Assembly (NCBI GenBank): GCA_001664005.1
Contig: CP016093.1
Location: forward strand, 310,001-374,000
From: Rhizobiales bacterium NRL2
GTDB lineage: Bacteria; Pseudomonadota; Alphaproteobacteria; Minwuiales; Minwuiaceae
Direction of reading: 5' to 3'
Length of the DNA stretch: 64,000 nt
In this document: positions 8,855 to 20,847 of the stretch, in pieces
How positions within the stretch are numbered: the first letter of the stretch is position 1
Layout: each line of letters starts with the position of its first letter
The notes under the pieces: generated by a model
Databases searched by the model: none
Told to the model about the DNA's origin: nothing
The model's input: the letters and a program-made list of their open reading frames with translations, nothing else
Position numbers and translations under genes: made by a program

Positions 8855-9903
8855 GCGGTGCGGAGGGCGAGCGGCTGGTGGCGGGCGAGCAACGCCCGGA
8901 GGACGGCGGCGAGATCGGCCTCAGGCCGCTGGAACTCACCGATTTCATCGGCCAGCAGAAGGTGCGCGAGAACCTGCGCGTCTTCATCGACGCCGCCCGC
9001 GCCCGGGGCGAAGCCATGGACCACACCCTGTTCTTCGGTCCGCCCGGCCTCGGCAAGACGACGCTGGCGCAGATCGTCGCCCGCGAACTCGGCGTGAATT
9101 TCCGCGCCACCTCCGGCCCCGTGATCGCCCGCGCCGGCGACCTCGCCGCCATCCTGACCAACCTGGAGGCGCGCGACGTCCTGTTCATCGACGAGGTGCA
9201 CCGCCTTAATCCTGCCGTAGAAGAGATTCTATATCCCGCCATGGAGGATTTTCAGCTCGATCTGGTGATCGGCGAGGGGCCGGCCGCGCGCTCGGTGAAG
9301 ATCGATCTGCCGCCCTTCACCCTGGTGGCGGCGACGACGCGCTCGGGCCTGCTGACCACGCCGCTGCGCGACCGCTTCGGCATTCCCTGCCGGCTGGAGT
9401 TCTACGCGCCCGCCGAGCTGGAGCAGATCGTCCGCCGCGGCGCCCGGGTGCTGGGGCTGAAGCTCACCGCCGACGGTGCCGCCGAGATCGCCCGCCGGGC
9501 CCGCGGCACGCCGCGCGTCGCCGGACGGCTGCTCCGGCGGGTGCGGGACTTCGCCGCCGTGGCCGGCGCGGACGAAGTGGACGCGATGAAAGCCGACGCG
9601 GCGCTGAAGCGCCTGGAGGTGGACGAGGCGGGCCTCGACGCGATGGACCGGCGCTATCTGCGCTGCATGGCGGAGAATTATGGCGGCGGGCCGGTCGGCG
9701 TCGACAACCTCGCCGCCGCCCTGTCGGAGCCGCGCGACGCCATCGAGGACATCATCGAGCCCTATCTGATCCAGCAGGCGCTGGTGGTGCGCACCCCGCG
9801 CGGGCGGATGATGACCGCCGCCGCCTGGACGCATCTGGGCCTCGCCGCGCCGTCCTCGGCCATGCCGGGGCAGATGGACATGCTGGACGGCGGCGATGGC
9901 TGA
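8851..9903 (+). CDS. ruvB: Holliday junction branch migration ATPase RuvB
   Basis: A 350-residue AAA+ motor. Walker A is GPPGLGKTT, Walker B is LFIDEVHRL, and sensor 1 is ATTRSG; the C-terminal winged-helix domain contains ENYGGGPVG and TPRGRMMT. With RuvA it drives branch migration before RuvC cuts. The start is GTG, overlapping ruvA by GTGA, and the 3' end overlaps the next gene by eight bases. Confidence 0.98.
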   Translation: MSGAEGERLVAGEQRPEDGGEIGLRPLELTDFIGQQKVRENLRVFIDAARARGEAMDHTLFFGPPGLGKTTLAQIVARELGVNFRATSGPVIARAGDLAAILTNLEARDVLFIDEVHRLNPAVEEILYPAMEDFQLDLVIGEGPAARSVKIDLPPFTLVAATTRSGLLTTPLRDRFGIPCRLEFYAPAELEQIVRRGARVLGLKLTADGAAEIARRARGTPRVAGRLLRRVRDFAAVAGADEVDAMKADAALKRLEVDEAGLDAMDRRYLRCMAENYGGGPVGVDNLAAALSEPRDAIEDIIEPYLIQQALVVRTPRGRMMTAAAWTHLGLAAPSSAMPGQMDMLDGGDG

Positions 9904-10357
9904 GCCGGCGGCGGCAGCGCTGGGCCGGGTCGAGGCCGACGCCCACCTGTTTCCCGTCCGCGTCTACTGGGAGGACACGGACGCCGGCGGCATCGTCTAC
10001 TACGCCAACTATCTGAAATTCGCCGAGCGCGCGCGCTCCGACATGCTGCGCCTGATCGGCGTCGACCAGGCCGCGATCTGGCGCGATGGCGCAATGTTCG
10101 CCGTTCGCGACGTGAAGGTCGAATATCTGCGTCCGGCGCGGCTGGACGATGACCTTTTGGTGACCACGCGCCTCGATGCGCTGAAGGGCGCGACGATCGC
10201 GCTGCGGCAGGATATCTCCCGGCTTGGGGACCCCCTTGTCCGGGCCCATGTACGTGCGGCATTTATCGGTCTCGACGGAAGGCCCCGGCGCATTCCGCCC
10301 GCGATCCGCGCCGCGATGGAACGCCTGACAGGAAACGGCAGGGAAGAATCAACATGA
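9896..10357 (+). CDS. ybgC: Tol-Pal system-associated acyl-CoA thioesterase YbgC
   Basis: A 153-residue hotdog-fold thioesterase. The motif [19 protein letters not shown] near residue 25 includes the conserved catalytic Asp. Family members hydrolyse short or medium acyl-CoA or acyl-ACP and are linked to phospholipid metabolism; the gene is a standard leader of the tol cluster. It overlaps ruvB at its start and tolQ at its end (ATGA), placing ruv and tol genes in one translationally coupled chain. Confidence 0.96.
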   Translation: MAEPAAAALGRVEADAHLFPVRVYWEDTDAGGIVYYANYLKFAERARSDMLRLIGVDQAAIWRDGAMFAVRDVKVEYLRPARLDDDLLVTTRLDALKGATIALRQDISRLGDPLVRAHVRAAFIGLDGRPRRIPPAIRAAMERLTGNGREEST

Positions 10358-11084
10358 ACGAAGACGTCATCGCCCGGCAATTCGCGGGGGCCGCCGAGGT
10401 GGATCTGTCGATGTGGTCGCTGTTCCTGCGCGCCGACATCGTGGTGCAGATCGTGATGCTGGCGCTGCTGGTCGCCTCGATCTGGTGCTGGGCCATCATT
10501 TTCGAGAAGTGGGTCCGCTACCGGCGGGTGCAGAAGCAGGCCGACGAGTTCGAGCGCCTGTTCTGGTCGGGGGGCAGCCTGGAAAAGCTCTACGACGAGA
10601 TCGGCGCCAACGCCTCCCACCCGATGGCGGTGCTGTTCGCGGGGGCGATGCGGGAATGGCGGCGCACTGCCGAACGCGGCCTGGCGCGGACCGACAAGCT
10701 GCGCGCCGGCCTGCAGGACCGCATCAGCCAGGTCATGCGCATCTCCATCGACCGGGAGGTCGACCGCCTGGAGCGCTATCTGGGCGTGCTGGCGACCGTC
10801 GGCTCGACCGCCCCGTTCCTCGGCCTGTTCGGCACCGTCTGGGGCATCATGGACAGTTTCCAGTCCATCGCGGCGACCAACAACACCTCTCTGGCGGTGG
10901 TCGCGCCGGGCATCGCCGAAGCCCTGTTCGCCACGGCGCTGGGTCTGGTCGCCGCCATCCCCGCGACCGTCGCCTACAACAAGTTCGCCAATGACATTGC
11001 CCGCTACGCGACCCGGCTGGAGGGCTTCGCCGGCGAGTTCTCGGCAATCATGTCGCGCCAGCTCGACGAAGGGGAGAGCCGCTG

Positions 11085-11085
<1 letters not shown>
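10354..11085 (+). CDS. tolQ: Tol-Pal system proton channel subunit TolQ
   Basis: A 243-residue MotA/TolQ/ExbB-type inner-membrane protein with three membrane segments: about residues 28-52, 145-165 and 185-210. The conserved LATVGSTAPFLGLFGTVWG and ALFATALGLVAAIPA stretches are present. With TolR it harvests proton-motive force to energise TolA. AGGGAAG lies shortly before the ATG. Its stop overlaps the tolR ATG by one base. Confidence 0.97.
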
Positions 11086-11522
<437 letters not shown>

Positions 11523-11535
11523 TGCGGGAGGCGTG

Positions 11536-12588
11536 ATGGTCCGGGGCGCCGCATTCTCGTTCGGCCTGCACGTCCTCGTGGTCGTGATGCTGGTGCTCGA
11601 CTATGCCTTTCTGGACTCGCCGGCCGAGGTGCTGAGCGACCCCATCATCCCCGTCGAACTGACCACCATCGGCCCGGAAACCAATCAGGCCACCGCGGGC
11701 GAGAAGACCGACGCCCCGCCGCCGCCGCAGGCCACCGCCCCGGACAGCCCGCCTCCGCCTCCGCCCCCGCCGCCTGCCGCGGCGCCGGAGCCGCCGCCCC
11801 TGCCCGACACCAACGCCCTGGTGCGCGAGGCGCCCGAGCCGCCTGCCCCCGAACCCGAGCCGGCGCCCGACGTCGCCGTGGCGCCGCCCGCGCCGCGCCC
11901 GGCGGTCGAGGAGCGCGCCGACAAGGCGGTCGCGCCCAAGGAGAAGGTCGTCGAGGAGGCCGAGAAGCTGGCGGCGCGCGAGCCCCTGCCGGAGCCGAAG
12001 GCGCCCGAGCCCGAGCCGGAGAAGAAGGCGGAGCCGAAGCCCGAACCGAAGCCGGAGCCCGAGAAGAAGACCGCCGCGACGCCGCCGAAACCGGCGCCCA
12101 AGCCCGCGCCGGAGAAGACCGAGAAGAAGGGCCTCGATCTCGACCGGCTGGCCGCCAAGATCGACCGCATGGCCGATGAGCGCCAGCCGCCGCGGCCGCG
12201 CGAGCAGGACCGGCGCCAGCTGGCCGACATCCGCATCGGCGAGGGCGGCGTGTCACAGAATCGGCTCAATCAGAAGCTATCGGTCTCGGAAGTGGACCTC
12301 CTGCGACACCGGCTGCGGGAGAACTGGAGCCCGAACCACGGGGCGCCCGGCGTCGAGAGCATGCAGGTCGTGATACGCATATTCCTCAAGCCTGATGGCA
12401 CGCTGGCGGCCCCGCCCCGCATCATCGACGGCTTCGACGCCGGCCAGTCGCGCGACGTGTTCGGCGCCTTCTCCGACAGCGCGGTCCGCGCCGTCTACAA
12501 GTCGCAGCCGCTGCCCCTGCCGCAGGAGAAGTTCGAGGACTGGCAGGAGATCGAGATCAACTTCAACCTCAGGGACATGTACGGCTGA
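11536..12588 (+). CDS. tolA: Cell envelope protein TolA
   Basis: A 350-residue protein with an N-terminal membrane anchor (about residues 5-24), a long Pro/Ala/Glu/Lys-rich spacer (residues about 50-205, with polyproline runs then many PEPKPE-type repeats and a charged helix) and a C-terminal TonB-like domain ([19 protein letters not shown] to the end). It links TolQR to TolB-Pal across the periplasm. ATG at 11536 was preferred over the adjoining GTG at 11533 because GGGAGG is then five bases upstream. The spacer composition differs from the alanine-lysine helix of enterobacterial TolA but is normal for this class. Confidence 0.93.
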   Translation: MVRGAAFSFGLHVLVVVMLVLDYAFLDSPAEVLSDPIIPVELTTIGPETNQATAGEKTDAPPPPQATAPDSPPPPPPPPPAAAPEPPPLPDTNALVREAPEPPAPEPEPAPDVAVAPPAPRPAVEERADKAVAPKEKVVEEAEKLAAREPLPEPKAPEPEPEKKAEPKPEPKPEPEKKTAATPPKPAPKPAPEKTEKKGLDLDRLAAKIDRMADERQPPRPREQDRRQLADIRIGEGGVSQNRLNQKLSVSEVDLLRHRLRENWSPNHGAPGVESMQVVIRIFLKPDGTLAAPPRIIDGFDAGQSRDVFGAFSDSAVRAVYKSQPLPLPQEKFEDWQEIEINFNLRDMYG

Positions 12589-13943
12589 TGATCATTGCAG
12601 GAATTCGACGCCTTCCGGCCTTCGCGGCGCTGGCGCTGGTCGCCCTGGCGCTGCTGGCCGCGGCGCCGGCCCGCGCGCAGCTTCAGGTCGACGTCACCAG
12701 CGCCAATGTCGACCCGCTGCCGATCGCGGTCACCGACATCCACGGCGAGACCCGCACGACGCGCGAACTGGGCCAGGAAATCGCCTCCGTGATCCGGGGC
12801 AACCTGACTCGCTCGGGGCTGTTCCGGGTCATCGACCCGCGCGCCTATCTGGAGGAGCCGGCCGCCATCCAGGTCCGGCCCAACTTCGGCAACTGGCGCA
12901 CCATCCAGGCCCAGGCCCTTGTCGCGGGCAATGTCGGCATCGAGAGCGACGGCCGGCTGCGGACGGAGTTCCGGCTGTGGGACGTCTTCGCTGGAACCCA
13001 GCTCACCGGCCTCGTCTACTTCACCTCGCCGGAGAACGCCCGCCGCATCGGCCACATCATCTCCGACGCCATCTACAAGCGGCTGACCGGCGAGGAAGGC
13101 TATTTCGACACCCGGATCGTCTATGTCGCCGAATCGGGCCCGCCCGACCGCCGGGTCAAGCGGCTGGCGATCATGGACCAGGATTCGGCCAATCACCGTT
13201 TTCTCACCGACGGCTCCAACCTGGTGCTGACGCCGCGCTTCTCGCCGACGCAGCAGGTCGTGACCTACATGTCGTATTTCCAGAACCAGCCGCGCGTCTA
13301 CCTGTTCAACATCGACACGGGCCAGCAGGAGATCCTGGGCGACTTCCCGGGCATGACCTATGCGCCGCGCTTCTCCCCGGACGGGGAGCGGGTGCTGTTC
13401 TCCATGGCCGAAGGCGGCAATTCCGACGTCTTCATCATGGACCTGCGCACGCGGGTGACCCGGCGGCTGACGCGCAATCTGGCGATCGACACCTCGCCCA
13501 GCATGTCGCCGGACGGCCAGCGCGTGACCTTCAACTCCGACCGCTCCGGCGGCCAGCAGATCTACACCATGAACGCCGACGGCTCGAACGTGCAGCGCAT
13601 CAGCTTCGGCGATGGCCGCTACGCGACGCCGGTCTGGTCGCCGCGCGGCGACCTGATCGCCTTCACCAAGCTGAAGGGCGGACGCTTCTTCATCGGGGTG
13701 ATGCGGCCCGACGGCACCGGCGAGCGGATCCTGACCGAAAGCTTCCTGGACGAGGGGCCGACATGGTCGCCGAACGGCCGCGTGCTGATCTTCTTCCGCC
13801 AGATTCCGGGCGGCAATGATGGCCGCGGCGGCAGCGTCAAGCTCTGGTCGGTCGACCTGACCGGGCGCAACCTGAGGGAGGTGCCGACGCCGCTGGACGC
13901 CTCCGACCCCGCCTGGTCGCCGCTGTCGGCGTTGTCGCCCTGA
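12588..13943 (+). CDS. tolB: Tol-Pal system beta-propeller protein TolB
   Basis: A 451-residue periplasmic protein: signal peptide ending APARAQ (about residue 29), an N-terminal alpha/beta domain with [17 protein letters not shown], and a six-bladed propeller made from repeats such as [37 protein letters not shown] and [13 protein letters not shown]. It binds Pal and TolA. The ATG overlaps the tolA stop by one base. The following 189-base gap to pal has a perfect short hairpin (13980-13994) but no T-run. Confidence 0.98.
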   Translation: MIIAGIRRLPAFAALALVALALLAAAPARAQLQVDVTSANVDPLPIAVTDIHGETRTTRELGQEIASVIRGNLTRSGLFRVIDPRAYLEEPAAIQVRPNFGNWRTIQAQALVAGNVGIESDGRLRTEFRLWDVFAGTQLTGLVYFTSPENARRIGHIISDAIYKRLTGEEGYFDTRIVYVAESGPPDRRVKRLAIMDQDSANHRFLTDGSNLVLTPRFSPTQQVVTYMSYFQNQPRVYLFNIDTGQQEILGDFPGMTYAPRFSPDGERVLFSMAEGGNSDVFIMDLRTRVTRRLTRNLAIDTSPSMSPDGQRVTFNSDRSGGQQIYTMNADGSNVQRISFGDGRYATPVWSPRGDLIAFTKLKGGRFFIGVMRPDGTGERILTESFLDEGPTWSPNGRVLIFFRQIPGGNDGRGGSVKLWSVDLTGRNLREVPTPLDASDPAWSPLSALSP

Positions 13944-14132
13944 TTTAGGGCCGAATGACACGTATTTGCCACACCGTAGGGCCGGTTCGGCCCAACTCCG
14001 CCGTTTTGCTTTGCGAACTTGGGTGTTAAATGTTGCAGCCACTGTCCGCGTCCGCGTGACTTAATCAAGCGCCGGACAGCATCTGCAACCTGACGTCACG
14101 TGGGCGTCAAGCATGAGGGAGCAACAATAAAG

Positions 14133-14666
14133 ATGCGCCAGCGATTTCTGATCAAGATGGGCAGCCTCGCCGCTGCCCTGTTCCTCGTCGCCGCCTGCGG
14201 CGAGGAAGAGCCGGTGACCACCACCAGCGACACCGGCGGCGGACAGGCGCAGGCGGCGCCGGCGCCGGCTCCGCAGGCCGAGCCGAGCCAGCCGGCCGGC
14301 CCCCAGCCGGGCACGCAGGAACACTTCGTGCTGAACGTGGGCGACCGCGTGTTCTTCGGCTTCGACCGCTATGACCTCGACGGCGAGGATACCGACACCC
14401 TGCGCCGCCAGGCCGCCTATCTGCAGCAGTTCCCGTCCAAGAACGTGGTCATCGAGGGTCATGCCGACGAGCGCGGCACCCGCGAGTACAACCTCGGCCT
14501 GGGCGACCGCCGCGCCACGTCGGTGAAGGACTACCTGGTCAGCCTCGGCGTTGCGCCCGGCCGCATCACCACGATCTCCTATGGCAAGGAGCGTCCGGTG
14601 GCGCTGGGTCACAACGAGGAAGCCTGGGCCCAGAACCGCCGCGCGGTGACCGTCATCGCCAACTGA
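14133..14666 (+). CDS. pal: Peptidoglycan-associated lipoprotein Pal
   Basis: A 177-residue outer-membrane lipoprotein. The lipobox LFLVAAC places the lipidated Cys near residue 23. A Pro/Ala/Gln-rich linker precedes an OmpA-type peptidoglycan-binding domain containing VIEGHADERGTREYNLGLG and ISYGKERP. ATG at 14133 is preceded by GAGGGAG about a dozen bases upstream; the longer GTG frame (14100) does not give a signal peptide. It anchors the outer membrane to the wall and completes the Tol-Pal machine. Confidence 0.97.
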   Translation: MRQRFLIKMGSLAAALFLVAACGEEEPVTTTSDTGGGQAQAAPAPAPQAEPSQPAGPQPGTQEHFVLNVGDRVFFGFDRYDLDGEDTDTLRRQAAYLQQFPSKNVVIEGHADERGTREYNLGLGDRRATSVKDYLVSLGVAPGRITTISYGKERPVALGHNEEAWAQNRRAVTVIAN

Positions 14667-14765
14667 AGGACGGGCAGGCGCGCTGAACGCATTCGCGGCG
14701 GGGGCCGGGAGGGACCCCGCCCGCGGATGCGGGTCCGCGGGGGGGCGATCGAAGAAGGAGACGCG

Positions 14766-15755
14766 ATGAGATCCGCTGTTCGACCTTTCGCCTTCGCCGC
14801 CGCGGCGGCGATCCTTGTCCTGTCGGCGGTTCCGGCGGCGGCGCAGGACCTCGCGCCGCTGCAGGACCGGGTGCAGCGCCTGGAGCGCAGCATCAGCGAC
14901 CTCAAGGCCCATGTGCTGGGCGGCAGGCCCCTGCCGTCGGACAGCGCCGGGCCTGCGGCGTCCGCACCCCCGTCCGGCGGTGACGCGCCGGCGGCCGGGC
15001 TGAAGGTGCAGGCGCTGGAAACCGAGATCCGGGAACTCACCAACCGGCTCGAGGAGATCGACTTCACCGTGCGGCGGCTGAACGACCGCATGGACAAGCT
15101 GGTCGCCGACATCGATTTCCGTCTGACCGCCATCGAACGCAACCTCGCCGCCGGCGGGGGCGCGCCGCCGGCGGCGGGCCAGGGTCCGGCCGGCGACGGT
15201 TCCAACAGCAGCGCCGGCGGCGTTGCGCCGGGACCGCGCAATCTCGGCACGGTCTCGCCGGAGGCGCTGGAACGCGTGCCGGCGCCTGCGGAGAACGGCG
15301 CCGCGGGCGGGTCCGAGAACGCGGCGCTGGCCGCGCCGGCGCGGCCCGTCGAGACGCCGGCCGCCGCCGGGGGCACCCCGCAGGAGGCCTACAACGCTGC
15401 CTTCGACATGCTGCGCTCCAAGCGCTTCGGCGAGGCCGAGTCCGCCTTCAGCGGCTTCCTTGCCAGCTATCCGGAACACGAGCTGGCCGGCAACGCCCAG
15501 TACTGGCTGGGCGAGACCTATTATGTCCAGCAGGACTACGAGAGCGCCGCGGGGGCCTTTCTGGAAGGCTACAAGAAATACCGCGGCAGCTCGAAAGCGC
15601 CCGACAACCTGCTGAAGCTCGGCATGACGCTGACCAAGCTGGATCAGAACAAGGACGCCTGCGCGGTCTTCGACGAGCTGCGGGACCGCTACCCCGACGC
15701 CGCGCAGAGCCTGTTGCAGCGCGCCGACAGTGAGCGCCGCCGGGCGGGCTGCTGA
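14766..15755 (+). CDS. cpoB: Cell division coordinator CpoB (YbgF)
   Basis: A 329-residue periplasmic protein: signal peptide to AAAQ (about residue 27), a coiled coil (LQDRVQRLERSISDLKAH and a second heptad region around LTNRLEEIDFTVRRLNDRM), an Ala/Gly/Pro-rich linker, and three C-terminal TPR motifs (starting YNAAFDMLRSKRFGEAESAF). In other proteobacteria CpoB coordinates Tol with peptidoglycan synthesis at division. AAGGAG is six bases before the ATG. It overlaps tilS by 26 bases. Confidence 0.95.
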   Translation: MRSAVRPFAFAAAAAILVLSAVPAAAQDLAPLQDRVQRLERSISDLKAHVLGGRPLPSDSAGPAASAPPSGGDAPAAGLKVQALETEIRELTNRLEEIDFTVRRLNDRMDKLVADIDFRLTAIERNLAAGGGAPPAAGQGPAGDGSNSSAGGVAPGPRNLGTVSPEALERVPAPAENGAAGGSENAALAAPARPVETPAAAGGTPQEAYNAAFDMLRSKRFGEAESAFSGFLASYPEHELAGNAQYWLGETYYVQQDYESAAGAFLEGYKKYRGSSKAPDNLLKLGMTLTKLDQNKDACAVFDELRDRYPDAAQSLLQRADSERRRAGC

Positions 15756-16734
15756 CGGCGGTCCGGCCGCGGCCTTCCGGGCCGCGCTCGCGGCCCTGCC
15801 GCCGGCGGGTCCGCACGTCGCCGTGGCGTTCTCCGGCGGCCCCGACAGCACCGCGCTGCTGCGCCTGACCCGGGACTGGGCGGCGGACGGCGGGCGGCGC
15901 GTCAGCGCCCTGGTCGTGGATCACGGATTGCGCCCCGAATCGGCGGCGGAGGCGGAGCTGGCGGCGCGCCGGGCGCGGGCGCTGGGCGTCGACGCGGCGG
16001 TGCTCGCCCGGCAGGGCGGCCGTCCCGGTTCCGGGCTGCAGGAGGCCGCGCGGGAGGCGCGTTACGCGCTGCTCCTCGACTGGTGCCGCGCGCACGGCGC
16101 CGGCGAACTGTTCATCGGCCACCACCAGGACGACCAGGCGGCGACGGTGCTGATGCGTCTCAGGCGCGGCAGCGGGCTGGACGGGCTGGCGGCGATGCGG
16201 CCCGAGAGCCGGCGCGGCGGCGTGCGCCTGATCCGGCCCCTGCTGGGGGTGGCGCGGGCCGACCTTCTGGCGCTGCTGCGCGACGCCGGCGACGACTGGA
16301 TCGAGGATCCCGGCAATGACAGCCCCGAGTTCGAGCGCAACCGGCTGGATGGCTGGCTGGCGGAACTGGACGAGGACGGCCGTCTCCGCCGCCGGCTGGG
16401 CCGGCTGGCGCGGCGCGCGGCGCGGGCGGCCGACGCGCTGGAGACCGCCGCCGGCGACGCGTTCGCGGCGCTCTGCGCCGACCCGTCGGCTCGGCCGCTG
16501 GTGCTGGACCTCGCCGGCTGGCGGGCCCTGCCCGAGGAGACGGCGCTGCGCGTGCTCGACCGCGCGATCCGGGAAGTGGCGGGCGCGCGTGCGCCGCTGG
16601 GCCGGCTGGAGGACGCCATGGCGCGGCTGGAGACCCAGCGCCGGGTCACGGTGGGCGGGACGGTGCTGGCGCTGGACCGGTCGTCGCTGAGCGTGGCGGC
16701 GGAGGCGCGGTCGCCGCGCGGCGGTCAACTCTGA
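15730..16734 (+). CDS. tilS: tRNA(Ile)-lysidine synthase TilS
   Basis: A 334-residue PP-loop ATPase. The ATP-binding SGGPDS motif is at residues 35-40, and VVDHGLRPES plus the IGHHQDDQAATVLMRL segment match the family. It converts cytidine-34 of tRNA-Ile to lysidine so that AUA is read as isoleucine, an essential reaction. The GTG start overlaps cpoB by 26 bases. The C-terminal part is short and poorly conserved, as usual in alphaproteobacteria. Confidence 0.95.
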   Translation: MSAAGRAADGGPAAAFRAALAALPPAGPHVAVAFSGGPDSTALLRLTRDWAADGGRRVSALVVDHGLRPESAAEAELAARRARALGVDAAVLARQGGRPGSGLQEAAREARYALLLDWCRAHGAGELFIGHHQDDQAATVLMRLRRGSGLDGLAAMRPESRRGGVRLIRPLLGVARADLLALLRDAGDDWIEDPGNDSPEFERNRLDGWLAELDEDGRLRRRLGRLARRAARAADALETAAGDAFAALCADPSARPLVLDLAGWRALPEETALRVLDRAIREVAGARAPLGRLEDAMARLETQRRVTVGGTVLALDRSSLSVAAEARSPRGGQL

Positions 16735-16774
16735 TCCGGGAAGGCCGGCGGCGAAAGATCGGCCCTTGCGCCTG

Positions 16775-16802
16775 CTTGCCCGAAACGCTTTAACGCTTAT
16801 CT
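16775..16802 (+). promoter_or_regulatory. Candidate RpoH (sigma-32) promoter of ftsH
   Basis: The sequence reads CTTG, then 17 bases, then CTTATCT. This matches the alphaproteobacterial heat-shock promoter pattern (CTTG near -35 and C-C/T-TATNT near -10). It lies 79 bases before the ftsH GTG, and ftsH is a known heat-shock gene in many bacteria. Confidence 0.6.
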
Positions 16803-16880
16803 AGCAAAGGTGCGCCGAGACTGGCGGTCTCTCCGCCGGAGCGGCCGGCGCCCAGATGACATGATCGAAACGGGAAACAC

Positions 16881-18812
<1,932 letters not shown>

Positions 18813-18841
18813 CTGCTCCGCCACCGGCGAGAACGAACGAA

Positions 18842-18874
18842 CCCCGCGGGCAGCAACCCGCGGGGTTTTTCTTT
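18842..18874 (+). terminator. Rho-independent terminator after ftsH
   Basis: A nine-base GC stem, CCCCGCGGG pairing with CCCGCGGGG across a six-base loop, followed at once by TTTTTCTTT. It lies 29 bases after the ftsH stop. Confidence 0.9.
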
Positions 18875-18891
18875 CCGGCGCCGGCGGGCAT

Positions 18892-18960
18892 TACCCCCTC
18901 CCGGCCTGCTGGCGCGGTCCACCCTCCCCCTTGATCAAGGGGGAGGGTCGGGGTGGGGGA
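18892..18960. repeat. Intergenic palindromic repeat, family C copy 2 (reverse orientation)
   Basis: Contains CCCCCTTGATCAAGGGGG as a perfect inverted repeat, with CCCCCTCCCGG at the left end and a GGGGTGGGGGA right end, i.e. the family C layout in the opposite direction to most copies. It fills the gap between the ftsH terminator and the 3' end of serA. Nothing else is visible in 18961-19071. Confidence 0.8.
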
Positions 18961-19071
18961 TCATCCGAATACGGGAAAGATCGGATTCCAGGCCGTTCCG
19001 ATGCTTGATGGAGTTGCCCTACTCTGTCGCCCCGGGATGCCAAGGCGATTCCATCATTTCAGGGGCCGCCC

Positions 19072-20646
19072 TCAGAATCGGAGCGCGTGGACCCGCTGGA
19101 CGTAGTCCTTCAGGCCGGCGACCTGCTTCAGCACCGCCTCGGGCACCGGCCCGTCGACCTCGATGAAGGAGACGGCGTTGCCGTTGGCGCGGCCCAGGTG
19201 GAAGGTGCCGATATTGACCCCGGCGTCGCCCAGCAGCATGCCCAGCCGGCCGATGAAGCCCGGCTTGTCCAGATTGCGGATGAACAGCATGTTCTCGCCG
19301 AACTCCGCCTCCAGCGAGATCGTGTCGATCTCGACGATGCGCGGCATGTCGCCGGCGAACAGGGTGCCGCCGATGCCGCGCGTGCCGTTCTCCGTCTCCA
19401 CGAACAGCCGGATCGCCGTCTGGTAGTTGCCCGGCGTCTCGTCGCGCTCCTCGACCACGTGGATGCCGCGCTCCTGCGCCAGCACCGGCGCGTTGACCAT
19501 GTTGACCGAATCCATCTGGTGCTTCAGCAGGTTCTGCAGCAGCACCGCCGAGAGCGGCTTCACGTTCAGCTTCGCCACCCGGCCCTGATAGGCGATGCGG
19601 ACGGTCTTGATCGAGCTCTGCAGGGTCTGGCCCATGAAGCCGCCCAGCTGTTCGGCCAGCTTGATGTAGGGGCGCAGCCGCGGCGCCTCCTCGGCGGTGA
19701 CGGAGGCCATGTTGAGCGCGTTGGAGACCGCGCCGTCGACCAGGAAGTCGGACATCTGCTCGGCCACCTGCAGGGCGACATTGACCTGCGCCTCGGTCGT
19801 GGACGCGCCCAGATGCGGCGTGGTGATGACGTCGGGCTGGCCGAACAGCACGTTCTCCTTCGCCGGCTCGTTGAGGAAGACGTCGATCGCCGCGCCGGCG
19901 ACCTTGCCGTCGTCCAGGGCCTTGCGCAGGTCTTCCTCCACCACCAGGCCGCCGCGGGCGCAGTTGATGATGCGCACCCCGTCCTTCATCTTCGCGATCG
20001 TCGCGGCGTCGATGATGTTGCGGGTCTGGTCGGTCAGCGGCGTATGCAGGCTGATGAAGTCGGAACGGGCGTAGAGTTCGTCCAGCTCGACCTTCTCGAC
20101 ACCGATCTCCTTGGCGCGCTCGGTGGAGAGATAGGGGTCGGCGGCAATCACCTTCATGCGCAGGCCCTGGGCGCGGCTGGCGACGATGGAGCCGATATTG
20201 CCGCAGCCGATGATGCCCAGCGTCTTGGCCGTGACCTCGACGCCCATGAATTTGGACTTCTCCCACTTGCCGGCCTGGGTGGAGCGGTCGGCCTGCGGGA
20301 TCTGGCGGGCCAGCGCCATCATCATGGCGATGGCGTGCTCGGCGGTGGTGATGGAGTTGCCGAAGGGCGTGTTCATGACGCAGACGCCGGCCGCGGTCGC
20401 GGCCTCGACATCGACATTGTCGACGCCGATGCCGGCGCGGCCGATGACCTTCAGGCCCGGGGCCGCGGCCAGCACGTCGGCGGTGACCTTGGTGGCGGAG
20501 CGGATGGCGAGGCCGTCATACTCGCCGATGATCTCGAGCAGCTCCTCCTTGGAGAGGCCGGGCCTCTCGTCGACCTGGACGCCGCGCTGACGGAAGGTCT
20601 CGGCGGCGAGCGGGCTCATCTTGTCGGAAATCAGGACTTTGGGCAT
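19072..20646 (-). CDS. serA: D-3-phosphoglycerate dehydrogenase
   Basis: A 524-residue enzyme catalysing the first committed step of serine synthesis. The NAD-binding motif GIIGCGNIGSIVA, the catalytic region with NCARGGLV and PHLGAST, an intervening allosteric substrate-binding domain and a C-terminal ACT domain (FIRNLDKPGFIGRLG) are in the long SerA order. The ATG at 20646 has GGAA upstream; the longer frame to 20676 is not needed. It follows serC by 201 bases that contain a palindromic repeat, so the pair is probably one transcript interrupted by that element. Confidence 0.97.
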   Translation of the reverse strand: MPKVLISDKMSPLAAETFRQRGVQVDERPGLSKEELLEIIGEYDGLAIRSATKVTADVLAAAPGLKVIGRAGIGVDNVDVEAATAAGVCVMNTPFGNSITTAEHAIAMMMALARQIPQADRSTQAGKWEKSKFMGVEVTAKTLGIIGCGNIGSIVASRAQGLRMKVIAADPYLSTERAKEIGVEKVELDELYARSDFISLHTPLTDQTRNIIDAATIAKMKDGVRIINCARGGLVVEEDLRKALDDGKVAGAAIDVFLNEPAKENVLFGQPDVITTPHLGASTTEAQVNVALQVAEQMSDFLVDGAVSNALNMASVTAEEAPRLRPYIKLAEQLGGFMGQTLQSSIKTVRIAYQGRVAKLNVKPLSAVLLQNLLKHQMDSVNMVNAPVLAQERGIHVVEERDETPGNYQTAIRLFVETENGTRGIGGTLFAGDMPRIVEIDTISLEAEFGENMLFIRNLDKPGFIGRLGMLLGDAGVNIGTFHLGRANGNAVSFIEVDGPVPEAVLKQVAGLKDYVQRVHALRF

Positions 20647-20722
20647 GGGATGTTCCTTTCCTGGAACAGACCGCAATCGTTGCGGAATGGCGTTTCATTG
20701 ACGGCAACCGTTTCGCTCGGAC

Positions 20723-20834
20723 GGTCATGCTCGCCCCCCGAACGGGGTCAGGGGCCGGCCTGTGCGGGCATCCGGTGGCAGAGGTGAAGCTGCGACGCCG
20801 GAACCGGACCCCCGCACAAGGCGGGGGTGACCGG
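20723..20834. repeat. Intergenic palindromic repeat, family A copy 1 (diverged)
   Basis: Carries the family A landmarks TGTGCGGGCATCCGG and GGACCCCCGCAC followed by GGCGGGGGTGAC, but lacks the central GCGGCGAAGCCGC stem. It lies inside the serC-serA operon and could fold in the transcript between the two genes. Confidence 0.75.
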
Positions 20835-20847
20835 TGTTGGCGGGCAT

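Noticed and set aside
13980-13994. Hairpin GGGCCG-loop-CGGCCC between tolB and pal as a terminator
   Set aside because: No T-run follows, and pal is expected to be transcribed with or just after tolB; kept only as a note.
12495-14042. A 515-codon minus-strand open frame
   Set aside because: Antisense to tolB, with no family resemblance.
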